NCBI GenBank assembly: GCA_937950565.1
Contig: CALFCS010000098.1
Coordinates: 1-11,840, forward strand
Source of the DNA: an uncultured Lachnospiraceae bacterium
Lineage (GTDB): Bacteria; Bacillota; Clostridia; Lachnospirales; Lachnospiraceae
Reading direction: 5' to 3'
Length of the DNA stretch: 11,840 nucleotides
The notes under the pieces were generated by a model. The model made no database searches. It worked only from the letters and a program-made list of their open reading frames with translations, and had not been told where the DNA came from. How positions within the stretch are numbered: the stretch's first letter is position 1; every line of letters begins with the position of its first letter. Of this stretch, positions 1 through 6,716 are shown piece after piece. The translations under genes were made by a program, and so were the position numbers.

Positions 1-86
1 CGCGCAGAGCACAGTTTCCGCTAAACCGATGGCAGAGCCCATGGCTGTGGCGGGCCGTGAAGCAGGTTTGGAACAATTTCATGAAC

Positions 87-114
87 ATTATAACACTTTT
101 GCCCATTGTTTCAA
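87..114 (-). promoter_or_regulatory. Leftward sigma-A promoter with extended -10
   Basis: Read on the minus strand, a -35 box TTGAAA (109-114) is followed after 16 bases by a perfect TATAAT (87-92), with a TG one base upstream of it (extended -10). Transcription would start near base 80 and run out of the window to the left. The target is not visible. Confidence 0.6.
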
Positions 115-134
115 TCTCAAAAATAATGTATACT
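106..134 (+). promoter_or_regulatory. Probable pfkA promoter
   Basis: TTGTTT (106-111) and TATACT (129-134) are separated by 17 bases, giving a start near 141 and a leader of about 50 bases before the pfkA ATG. The -35 box shares bases 109-111 with the -35 box of the leftward promoter, so the two polymerases should compete. A second TATA-like stretch (139-144) is a weaker alternative -10. Confidence 0.45.
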
Positions 135-189
135 AGAGTATATAACATTTGGCGGATTTAATAGAACCAAATAAAGGAGGAGAAGAAAC

Positions 190-1272
190 ATGTTAAGAAT
201 TGGTATACTTACAAGCGGCGGCGACTGTCAGGCATTGAATGCAGCGATGCGTGGAGTTGTAAAGGGCATTTATTCTAAGTGCGATGCAAAGGATGTGGAG
301 ATTTATGGATTCCAGGAAGGGTATAAAGGATTAATTTATTCAAACTTCAAGATGCTTACTTCCAAAGATTTCTCAGGAATCCTGACCGTGGGAGGCACGA
401 TTCTGGGAACCTCCAGACAGCCGTTTAAATTGATGCGTGTACCGGATGAAAACGGACTTGATAAAGTGGAGGCTATGAAGCATACTTATCATAAGCTGAA
501 TCTGGACTGTCTTGTGATTCTGGGAGGAAACGGAACCCATAAGACAGCGAATCTTTTGAGAGAGGAAGGCCTGAATGTTGTAACGCTTCCAAAGACGATT
601 GATAATGACCTTTGGGGAACGGATATGACGTTTGGTTTCCAGAGCGCGGTTGATATTGCTACAGATACGATTGACAAGATTCATACGACAGCAACTTCCC
701 ATAACCGTGTGTTTATTGTTGAGATCATGGGACACAGAGTAGGATGGGTAGCGCTTCATGCGGCGATTGCCGGAGGTGCGGATATTGTACTTCTTCCGGA
801 GATACCGTATGATATAGATGTAATCGTAGATGCGATTAATAAGAGAAAAGAAGCAGGCAAGAGATTTACGATCATTGCAGTTGCAGAGGGCGCTATTTCC
901 AAGAAGGATGCAAAGCTTTCCAAGAAGGAACTGAAGAAAAAGCAGGAAAAGAAATCTTATCCGTCTGTAGCTTATGAAATGGCAGAAAAGGTTTCCAAGA
1001 GAACGGATCAGGAAGTGCGTATTGCAATTCCGGGACATACACAGAGAGGTGGTTCTCCGTGTCCATATGACCGTGTTCTTTCTACAAGACTGGGGGCGGC
1101 AGCGGCAGAAGCAATTCTGGACGGTGATTTCGGTAACATGATGGCAGTTAAGAATGATAAGATTGTTCGTGTACCGCTTGCAGAGGTTGCAGGTAAGCTA
1201 AAATATGTAGATCCGAATTCTGATATTATTAAAGAAGCGAAGTTGACAGGTATCAGCTTCGGAGATAAGTAG
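190..1272 (+). CDS. pfkA: 6-phosphofructokinase, group with Lys at the '124' position
   Basis: This enzyme phosphorylates fructose 6-phosphate to fructose 1,6-bisphosphate, the committed step of glycolysis, in the cytoplasm. The 360-residue length fits the long bacterial group of the family. Visible motifs are the N-terminal phosphate loop GILTSGGD (5-12), GGNGT (112-116), PKTIDND (134-140) with the presumed catalytic base Asp138, MGHRVGW (180-186) and PEIPYD (203-208). The two positions that separate ATP from pyrophosphate enzymes (E. coli 104 and 124) read Gly115 and Lys135, a mixed state. The residue equivalent to E. coli Asp103 is Asn114. I lean toward ATP as donor because of Gly115, but Lys135 is typical of pyrophosphate enzymes. 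A lysine-rich stretch at about 238-256 looks like an exposed loop. The start is fixed by AAGGAGG at 174-180. No terminator separates it from dnaX, 23 bases downstream. Confidence 0.93.
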   Translation: MLRIGILTSGGDCQALNAAMRGVVKGIYSKCDAKDVEIYGFQEGYKGLIYSNFKMLTSKDFSGILTVGGTILGTSRQPFKLMRVPDENGLDKVEAMKHTYHKLNLDCLVILGGNGTHKTANLLREEGLNVVTLPKTIDNDLWGTDMTFGFQSAVDIATDTIDKIHTTATSHNRVFIVEIMGHRVGWVALHAAIAGGADIVLLPEIPYDIDVIVDAINKRKEAGKRFTIIAVAEGAISKKDAKLSKKELKKKQEKKSYPSVAYEMAEKVSKRTDQEVRIAIPGHTQRGGSPCPYDRVLSTRLGAAAAEAILDGDFGNMMAVKNDKIVRVPLAEVAGKLKYVDPNSDIIKEAKLTGISFGDK

Positions 1273-1295
1273 GAAGTAGAATGGGAGTGTAGAAA

Positions 1296-2864
1296 ATGTC
1301 GTATATGGCATTATACCGGAAATTCCGGCCGAATGAATTTGAAGACGTAAAAGGGCAGGATGCTATTGTCTGGACGCTTAAGAACCAGATTAAGGCGGAG
1401 CGTATCGGCCATGCATATTTATTCTGCGGAACCCGTGGAACGGGAAAGACGACGGTGGCAAAGATTTTTGCCAAGGCAGTCAACTGTGAACACCCGGTGG
1501 ATGGAAGTCCCTGTGGGGAATGTGCCATGTGCCGGGCAATTGCGGACGGAAGTTCCATGAATGTCATCGAGATTGATGCGGCTTCTAACAACGGTGTTGA
1601 CAATATTCGTGAGATCCGGGAAGAGGTCTCTTACCGGCCGGCGGAGGGCAGATATAAGGTCTATATTATCGATGAGGTGCATATGCTTTCTATCGGCGCC
1701 TTTAATGCCCTTTTGAAAACGCTGGAGGAACCGCCGGAGTATGTGATTTTTATTCTGGCGACGACAGAGGCACATAAGATTCCGGTTACGATTTTGAGCA
1801 GATGCCAGCGTTACGATTTTAAACGTATTTCGATTGAAACAATATCGTCAAGGCTTACGGAGTTGATTGAAAAAGAACAATGGAAGGTAGAAGAGAGAGC
1901 TGTCCGCTATATTGCCAGAATGGCGGACGGCTCTATGAGAGATGCCTTAAGCCTTCTGGATCAATGTGCTGCATTTTACATCGGACAGGAGCTTACTTAT
2001 GATCATGTTCTGGAAGTACTCGGTGCGGTAGATACGGAAGTGTTCAGCAGGCTTTTGCGTGAGATTCTGGCTGCGGATGTGCGCAGAGTGATGGAGACGG
2101 TGGAGGAGCTGGTTATGCAGGGGCGCGAACTCTCACAGCTTGCTTCGGATTTCACATGGTATCTGAGGAATCTTCTGCTGGTGAAATGCTCCGATGATAT
2201 GGAGGATGTGCTGGATATATCGACGGAAAACCTGGCAAGACTTAAGGAAGAAGCCTTGATGATGGAAGAAGAGGTTCTGATTCGTTATATTCGTATTTTT
2301 TCAGATCTTACGAATCAGTTAAAATATGCGACGCAGAAGAGAGTACTTTTGGAGGTTGCGCTTATCAAGCTATGCCGTCCGCAGATGGAGACGACGCAGG
2401 ATGCGCTGCTTGACAGAATCCGTGCGGTTGAAGAACAGCTGGAAAAGGGTGTGGTCTATAAGGCGGCAGAGGAGAAGCCTGTATATGACGACAGCGGCAA
2501 GGAAGAAATGGAAGAGAAGAAGCCGGAGCTTCCCCAGGCGCTTGATGAGGATGTGAAGGCTGTGGCGAAGGATTTCCGGAAAATTGCAAACGAGGCATCC
2601 CCGATGCTTCGGACTTATTTGAAAAAAGCACGTTTAAGCGCCGGAGAGGGCAGGAGGCTTTTGATCGTCCTGCCGGATGAGGTCAGCGCAGGTGTGGTTG
2701 GCAGTGAAGCGCACAAGGATGAGATAAAAAGGCTGATTGCAGAAAAAATCGGAAAGGAAATGGAACTGGATGTCCGGAAGGTTGACGAGGGACGCCGGTT
2801 TGAAAACTGTTTCGTTGACATAGAACAAATTATAAATATGGAAATCACGGTGGAGGATGATTAA
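1296..2864 (+). CDS. dnaX: DNA polymerase III subunit tau/gamma
   Basis: This is the AAA+ ATPase of the clamp loader, which opens and loads the sliding clamp and links polymerase cores in the replisome. It begins in the family manner (MSYMALYRKFRP). Walker A is GTRGTGKT (45-52), a zinc module uses Cys64, Cys73, Cys76 and Cys79, Walker B is VYIIDEVH (122-129), sensor 1 is ATT (155-157), and SRC (168-170) supplies the arginine finger. The lid and collar domains follow to about residue 360. A charged, low-complexity linker (about 372-412) and a small C-terminal domain complete its 522 residues, a normal length for Firmicutes. GGGAG at 1283-1287 is the ribosome site. I see no convincing frameshift signal for a separate gamma form. 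It sits directly upstream of ybaB and recR, as in many bacteria. Confidence 0.97.
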   Translation: MSYMALYRKFRPNEFEDVKGQDAIVWTLKNQIKAERIGHAYLFCGTRGTGKTTVAKIFAKAVNCEHPVDGSPCGECAMCRAIADGSSMNVIEIDAASNNGVDNIREIREEVSYRPAEGRYKVYIIDEVHMLSIGAFNALLKTLEEPPEYVIFILATTEAHKIPVTILSRCQRYDFKRISIETISSRLTELIEKEQWKVEERAVRYIARMADGSMRDALSLLDQCAAFYIGQELTYDHVLEVLGAVDTEVFSRLLREILAADVRRVMETVEELVMQGRELSQLASDFTWYLRNLLLVKCSDDMEDVLDISTENLARLKEEALMMEEEVLIRYIRIFSDLTNQLKYATQKRVLLEVALIKLCRPQMETTQDALLDRIRAVEEQLEKGVVYKAAEEKPVYDDSGKEEMEEKKPELPQALDEDVKAVAKDFRKIANEASPMLRTYLKKARLSAGEGRRLLIVLPDEVSAGVVGSEAHKDEIKRLIAEKIGKEMELDVRKVDEGRRFENCFVDIEQIINMEITVEDD

Positions 2865-2893
2865 AATCTGCCGGGAACAGGAGGAAGAGAATT

Positions 2894-3250
2894 ATGGCAA
2901 AAAAAGGTGGATTTCCAGGAGGCGGCGGAATGCCGGGAAATATGGCAAATCTTATGAAGCGGGCACAGAAGATGCAGCGTCAGATGGAAGAACGGGCCAA
3001 AGAGATGGAAACGAAGGAATTTACGGCTACCGCAGGAGGCGGAGCAGTGGAAGTGACCGTATCCGGAATGAAAAAAGTGTTGAAGATTCATCTGGATGAA
3101 GAGGTTGTTGACCCGGAGGATGTAGAAATGCTGGAAGACCTGATTGTAGCTGCGCTCAATGAGGCTTTGGAAAAGGTTGATGCAGAATCAGCAAATTCTG
3201 TGTCAAAGCTTACAGGCGGACTGGGCGGAGGATTGTCGGGAATCTTTTAG
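2894..3250 (+). CDS. YbaB/EbfC family nucleoid-associated protein
   Basis: A small (118-residue) DNA-binding protein of the YbaB/EbfC family, which forms tweezer-like dimers and is thought to coat or organise the nucleoid. A glycine-rich N-terminal tail (residues 5-16) precedes a helix of the form NLMKRAQKMQRQMEE (18-32). The conserved core follows: a GGGAVEVTVSG strand pair (48-58), an LDEEVVDPEDVEMLEDLI helix (67-84), and a C-terminal glycine-rich tail (108-116). A good GAGGAAGAG Shine-Dalgarno site precedes the ATG. It lies 29 bases after dnaX and 41 bases before recR. This dnaX-ybaB-recR order is widely conserved and supports both the identity and co-transcription. Its exact role in recombination or chromosome structure is not established from sequence alone. 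Confidence 0.95.
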   Translation: MAKKGGFPGGGGMPGNMANLMKRAQKMQRQMEERAKEMETKEFTATAGGGAVEVTVSGMKKVLKIHLDEEVVDPEDVEMLEDLIVAALNEALEKVDAESANSVSKLTGGLGGGLSGIF

Positions 3251-3291
3251 CCGTATGAGAAATGACAGCACGATAGTAAAGAGGGATATGT

Positions 3292-3888
3292 ATGGATTAC
3301 TACAGTAATCAGATAAGTAAATTAATCGAAGAGCTTTCCCGGCTTCCGGGGATAGGGGCAAAGTCAGCGGTGAGGCTGGCTTTTCATTTGATACATATGC
3401 CAGAGGAAGAGGTCAGAAGGCTTGCAGATACGATGATCGATGCAAAAGCCCATGTAAGATACTGTGCGCAGTGCTGCACGCTTACAGACCAGGAGCTGTG
3501 TCCGATCTGCTCGAATGAAGGGAGAGACCATAAGACCATTATGGTCGTGGAGGACACGCGGGATCTTGCGGCTTATGAGAAAACCGGGAAATATAACGGG
3601 GTATATCATGTGCTTCACGGGGCCATTTCTCCTATGTTGGGAATCGGTCCGGGGGATATCAGGCTGAAAGAGCTGATTCAAAGACTGGAAGGAGATGTGG
3701 AGGAAGTGATTATTGCCACGAATTCCAGTCTGGAAGGCGAGACGACAGCCATGTACATCAGTAAGCTCATAAAGCCTACGGGAATCAAGGTAAGCCGTAT
3801 TGCAAGCGGGGTTCCGGTGGGCGGCGATCTGGAGTATATCGATGAAGTTACCCTTTTGCGGGCGCTCGAAGGACGGCGTGAATTGTAA
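3292..3888 (+). CDS. recR: Recombination mediator RecR
   Basis: RecR works with RecO (and RecF) to load RecA onto SSB-coated single-stranded gaps during recombinational repair. The 198-residue length is normal. It shows the N-terminal helix-hairpin-helix ([16 protein letters not shown], 18-33), a four-cysteine zinc finger (Cys58, Cys61, Cys70, Cys73), and a Toprim domain with MVVEDTRDL (84-92), [15 protein letters not shown] (142-156) and the C-terminal [17 protein letters not shown] (172-188). The start is supported by AGAGGG six bases upstream of the ATG. It is the last gene of the pfkA-dnaX-ybaB-recR cluster. The downstream inverted repeat at 3921-3951 lacks a good T-run, so where the transcript ends is unclear. 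Confidence 0.97.
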   Translation: MDYYSNQISKLIEELSRLPGIGAKSAVRLAFHLIHMPEEEVRRLADTMIDAKAHVRYCAQCCTLTDQELCPICSNEGRDHKTIMVVEDTRDLAAYEKTGKYNGVYHVLHGAISPMLGIGPGDIRLKELIQRLEGDVEEVIIATNSSLEGETTAMYISKLIKPTGIKVSRIASGVPVGGDLEYIDEVTLLRALEGRREL

Positions 3889-3920
3889 AAATAGTACAAA
3901 AATAATACAAAAAGAAAAGA

Positions 3921-3951
3921 AAGGTTGGCTATTTTGTATTGACCAACCCTT
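3921..3951. promoter_or_regulatory. Inverted repeat over the tal promoter -35 (possible operator or weak recR terminator)
   Basis: The left arm AAGGTTGG (3921-3928) pairs with CCAACCCTT (3943-3951) apart from one extra C, separated by 14 bases. The right arm overlaps the -35 box TTGACC of the tal promoter. No T-run follows the right arm, which argues against an intrinsic terminator and favours an operator or protein-binding site. That reading is inference. Confidence 0.4.
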
Positions 3952-3968
3952 GTGTCATGAGCTATAAT
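3939..3968 (+). promoter_or_regulatory. Promoter of the tal-tkt operon
   Basis: TTGACC (3939-3944) and a perfect TATAAT (3963-3968) are separated by 18 bases, with a start near 3975. The leader of about 57 bases contains a weak hairpin (TAGGT at 3990-3994 with ACCTA at 4005-4009) and ends in an AAAGGAGG ribosome site before the tal ATG. Confidence 0.6.
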
Positions 3969-4031
3969 CCATATATATGGGTAATATGATAGGTGAGTGA
4001 TTCAACCTACATTTAAAGGAGGAACAGAGGA

Positions 4032-4688
4032 ATGAAATTTTTCATTGACACTGCCAAGGTAGAAGATATCAAAAAGGCAAATGACATGGGGGTAATCTGC
4101 GGCGTAACAACCAATCCTTCCCTGATTGCAAAAGAAGGAAGAGTATTTGAAGAGGTTATTGCAGAGATTGCTTCAATTGTGGATGGACCGATCAGCGGAG
4201 AAGTGAAAGCGACTACCGTTGATGCAGAGGGAATGATTGCAGAAGGAAGGGAGATTGCTAAAATCCATAAAAATATGGTAGTTAAGCTCCCAATGACGGC
4301 AGAAGGTCTGAAAGCTTGTAAACAGCTTACAGCAGAAGGCATCAAGACAAACGTTACCCTGATTTTTACGGCCAATCAGGCTCTTTTAGCTGCAAGAGCA
4401 GGCGCTACGTATGTATCACCGTTCCTCGGACGTCTTGATGACATTTCTGTAAGAGGTACTGATCTGATTGCAGAGATTGCAGAGATTTTCCGTGTGGCAG
4501 GGGACATCGACACAAAAATTATCGCAGCGAGCGTAAGAAGCACGATGCATGTGACAGACTGTGCACTGGCAGGCGCAGATATTGCGACTGTACCATATAA
4601 GGTGATTGAGCAGATGACACATCATCCGCTGACAGACGCAGGTATTAAAAAATTCCAGGCAGATTATAAAGCTGTCTTTGGAGAATAA
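4032..4688 (+). CDS. tal: Transaldolase (FSA/TalC-like short form)
   Basis: This 218-residue TIM-barrel class I aldolase belongs to the short transaldolase / fructose-6-phosphate aldolase group. It starts in the typical way ([13 protein letters not shown]), carries GVTTNPSLI (24-32), and has the Schiff-base lysine Lys85 in VVKLPMT (83-89). Later motifs are [11 protein letters not shown] (127-137) and [15 protein letters not shown] (174-188). Two positions that separate true transaldolases from fructose-6-phosphate aldolases read transaldolase-like: Glu57 (Gln in E. coli FsaA) and Phe131 (Tyr in FsaA). I therefore predict transfer of dihydroxyacetone between sedoheptulose 7-phosphate and glyceraldehyde 3-phosphate. 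The transketolase halves immediately downstream support a pentose phosphate role. The start is set by AAAGGAGG. Confidence 0.93.
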   Translation: MKFFIDTAKVEDIKKANDMGVICGVTTNPSLIAKEGRVFEEVIAEIASIVDGPISGEVKATTVDAEGMIAEGREIAKIHKNMVVKLPMTAEGLKACKQLTAEGIKTNVTLIFTANQALLAARAGATYVSPFLGRLDDISVRGTDLIAEIAEIFRVAGDIDTKIIAASVRSTMHVTDCALAGADIATVPYKVIEQMTHHPLTDAGIKKFQADYKAVFGE

Positions 4689-4700
4689 GGAGGCATTTTC

Positions 4701-5537
4701 ATGAACAAAGTAGAATTAATGAAAACTGCAAATGAAGTCCGCAAGGGCATCGTTACTGCAGTTCACAGCGCAAAATGCGGACATCCGGGCGGTTCATTAT
4801 CCGCGGCAGATATTTATACATATCTGTTTTTTGAGGAGATGAATATTGACCCGAAAGACCCGAAAAAGGCAGATCGTGACCGTTTTGTATTGTCAAAGGG
4901 ACACACTGCGCCGGGTTATTATTCCACTCTGGCAAACAGAGGATTTTTCCCGGTGGAAGATCTGACTACACTTCGTAAGGTTGGTTCTTATCTTCAGGGA
5001 CATCCGGATATGAAGCATATCCCAGGCGTTGATATGTCAAGTGGTTCACTTGGACAGGGAATTTCAGCGGCAGTAGGTATGGCTATTTCTGCAAAATTAT
5101 CCGGAGATTCCTATAGAGTATATACACTTCTTGGCGATGGAGAGATTCAGGAAGGACAGGTGTGGGAGGCGTCCATGCTGGCTGCACACAGAAAGCTGGA
5201 TAACCTGGTTGTTATTGTAGATAATAACAATCTTCAGATTGACGGACCTATCTCAGAGGTTAACTCTCCATATCCGATTGATAAGAAGTTTGAGGCATTT
5301 AACTTCCATGTAATCAATATTGACGGACATAATTTTGATGAAATTGAAGCGGCTTTCAAAGAAGCAAGAGAGACGAAGGGACAGCCGACAGCTATTATTG
5401 CAAAGACAACAAAAGGTAAAGGTGTATCCTTTATGGAAAACCAGGCATCATGGCACGGTGCAGCTCCGAATGATGAGCAGTATGCAGTTGCGATGGCAGA
5501 TTTAGAGAAAGTAGGTGAAGCATTATGTCAGAAGTAA
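4701..5537 (+). CDS. tktA: Transketolase, N-terminal subunit
   Basis: This is the thiamine-diphosphate-binding half of a split transketolase, which moves two-carbon units between sugar phosphates. The 278 residues match the N-terminal (PP) domain of the single-chain enzyme. Motifs are GHPGGSLSAAD (27-37), SKGH (65-68), the HPDMKHIPGVDMSSGSLGQG stretch (101-120), the cofactor motif GDGEIQEGQVWEA (145-157) with DNNN (174-177), and WHG (251-253). It begins 12 bases after tal with AAGGAGG overlapping the tal stop. It overlaps the next gene by 13 bases, which suggests coupled translation and equal amounts of the two halves. Split transketolases are common in Clostridia and archaea. Confidence 0.95.
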   Translation: MNKVELMKTANEVRKGIVTAVHSAKCGHPGGSLSAADIYTYLFFEEMNIDPKDPKKADRDRFVLSKGHTAPGYYSTLANRGFFPVEDLTTLRKVGSYLQGHPDMKHIPGVDMSSGSLGQGISAAVGMAISAKLSGDSYRVYTLLGDGEIQEGQVWEASMLAAHRKLDNLVVIVDNNNLQIDGPISEVNSPYPIDKKFEAFNFHVINIDGHNFDEIEAAFKEARETKGQPTAIIAKTTKGKGVSFMENQASWHGAAPNDEQYAVAMADLEKVGEALCQK

Positions 5538-6466
5538 AGAAGATTGCAACAAGAGAAAGCTACGGTAATGCTTTGGCAGAATTAGGTAAAGCACATGATG
5601 ATGTTGTTGTATTGGACGCAGACCTTGCAGCAGCAACAAAGACAGGCGTATTTAAGAAGGCGTTCCCGGAACGTCACATTGACTGCGGTATCGCAGAGTG
5701 TAATATGATGGGCGTGGCAGCAGGTATCGCTACAACCGGAAAAGTTCCTTTCGCAAGTTCCTTTGCGATGTTTGCAGCAGGACGTGCATTTGAGCAGGTT
5801 CGTAACTCTATCGGTTATCCGAAGCTGAATGTTAAGATTGGCGCTACCCATGCAGGTATTTCTGTAGGAGAAGACGGTGCGACTCATCAGTGTAACGAGG
5901 ATATTGCTCTTATGAGAACAATTCCGGGCATGGTTGTAATCAACCCTGCAGATGATATTGAAGCAAAAGCAGCTGTACAGGCAGCATATGAGCATGTTGG
6001 ACCTGTATATATGCGTTTTGGAAGACTTGCAGTTCCGGTTATCAATGACAATCCGGAGTACAAATTTGAGATTGGCAAGGCTGTAACACTTCGTGAAGGT
6101 ACTGATGTAACGATTATTGCATCCGGACTTCCTGTATCTGAGTCACTGGCTGCAGCAGAGAAGCTTGCGGCTGACGGAATCAGTGCAGAGGTAATCAATA
6201 TGCATACGATTAAACCGCTTGATGAAGAGGCAGTTATTGCCGCAGCAGCTAAGACAGGAAAAATCGTGACTGTTGAAGAGCATTCCGTAATCGGAGGACT
6301 TGGAAGTGCAGTATGCGATGTTGTCGCTGAAAAGGCTCCTGCAAAGGTTCTGAAGATTGGCGTGAATGATGTGTTTGGCGAATCCGGACCGGCAGTAGAA
6401 CTGGTTAAGAAATATGGATTAGATGCAGACAGCATCTATGCAAAGGTAAAAGAATTTGTAAAATAA
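5525..6466 (+). CDS. tktB: Transketolase, C-terminal subunit
   Basis: This is the partner half, supplying the pyrimidine-binding domain and the C-terminal domain (313 residues). The catalytic glutamate that activates thiamine diphosphate is Glu58 in HIDCGIAECNMMG (51-63). The substrate-side motif THAGISVGEDGATHQ spans 108-122 and a proline-rich turn VINPADD 138-144. The C-terminal domain has VEEHSVIGGLGSAV (250-263). It could be mistaken for a deoxyxylulose-phosphate synthase or 2-oxoacid dehydrogenase beta fragment, but the N-terminal transketolase partner next door settles it. The start lies inside the end of the N-terminal gene, with an AGGTGA ribosome site just upstream. A strong terminator follows 25 bases after the stop. 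Confidence 0.95.
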   Translation: MSEVKKIATRESYGNALAELGKAHDDVVVLDADLAAATKTGVFKKAFPERHIDCGIAECNMMGVAAGIATTGKVPFASSFAMFAAGRAFEQVRNSIGYPKLNVKIGATHAGISVGEDGATHQCNEDIALMRTIPGMVVINPADDIEAKAAVQAAYEHVGPVYMRFGRLAVPVINDNPEYKFEIGKAVTLREGTDVTIIASGLPVSESLAAAEKLAADGISAEVINMHTIKPLDEEAVIAAAAKTGKIVTVEEHSVIGGLGSAVCDVVAEKAPAKVLKIGVNDVFGESGPAVELVKKYGLDADSIYAKVKEFVK

Positions 6467-6491
6467 TTGTAATGTGTTTTGCGAATGTAAG

Positions 6492-6519
6492 AGGCGTATC
6501 CTGCGGGGTACGCCTTTTT
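6492..6519 (+). terminator. Intrinsic terminator of the tal-tkt operon
   Basis: A ten-pair stem (AGGCGTATCC, 6492-6501, with GGGTACGCCT, 6506-6515, one T-G wobble) closes a TGCG loop and runs straight into a T-run at 6515-6519. This is a textbook factor-independent terminator. Confidence 0.92.
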
Positions 6520-6527
6520 GTCATATA

Positions 6528-6635
6528 GCAGGTTGCATTTTTTTCTTCTGCACATTCTGACTTTAGCAGACATAGGTTTTTCTGCTTGTGATGCAAGTCG
6601 TCGAAAATAACAGGAACCTGCCGGAAAGTTTCCGG
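6528..6635. repeat. Spacer rich in inverted repeats
   Basis: Between the tkt terminator and the LysM gene several arms can pair: GCAGGTT (6528-6534) with AACCTGC (6615-6621), TTGCAT (6533-6538) with ATGCAA (6591-6596), AGCAGA with TCTGCT inside that pair, and a near-perfect palindrome CCGGAAA-G-TTTCCGG (6621-6635). The first two pairs share bases, so they exclude each other. No promoter or known RNA family is recognised. Confidence 0.35.
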
Positions 6636-6650
6636 GACAAGCCACATCAA

Positions 6651-6678
6651 TTGATAAAATATGCGTAATCCATATGCT
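6651..6678 (+). promoter_or_regulatory. Possible promoter of the LysM gene
   Basis: TTGATA (6651-6656) and TATGCT (6673-6678) are 16 bases apart, about 40 bases before the LysM-gene ATG. Other -10 choices nearby (TATGAT at 6678-6683, GATAAT at 6681-6686) have poor spacing. A promoter is expected here because a strong terminator lies just upstream. Confidence 0.35.
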
Positions 6679-6716
6679 ATGATAATCGAAAATATGTGAA
6701 AATGAGGTGAAGGCAT

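Larger units (their letters stand above)
2..136. other. Left-edge sequence, possible partial gene end or start of a leftward RNA
   Basis: No recognisable gene could be assigned here. One plus-strand frame stays open from base 2 to a TAG at 134-136 (44 codons), so it could be the C-terminal end of an upstream gene, but its residues match no family I know. A strong minus-strand promoter lies at 87-114, so bases 1 to about 80 could instead be the 5' end of a leftward transcript. The first ATG codons on that strand have no Shine-Dalgarno site, which would fit an untranslated RNA. Neither option can be settled from 80 bases. Confidence 0.2.

Noticed and set aside
1..80. tRNA, SRP RNA, tmRNA or RNase P RNA at the left edge
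   Set aside because: None of the conserved blocks of these RNAs was seen on either strand in the short visible part.
2620..2632. A-run in dnaX as a programmed frameshift site making a gamma form
   Set aside because: In frame it reads G-AAA-AAA, not a proper slippery heptamer, and it lies close to the C-terminus, far from where gamma would end.
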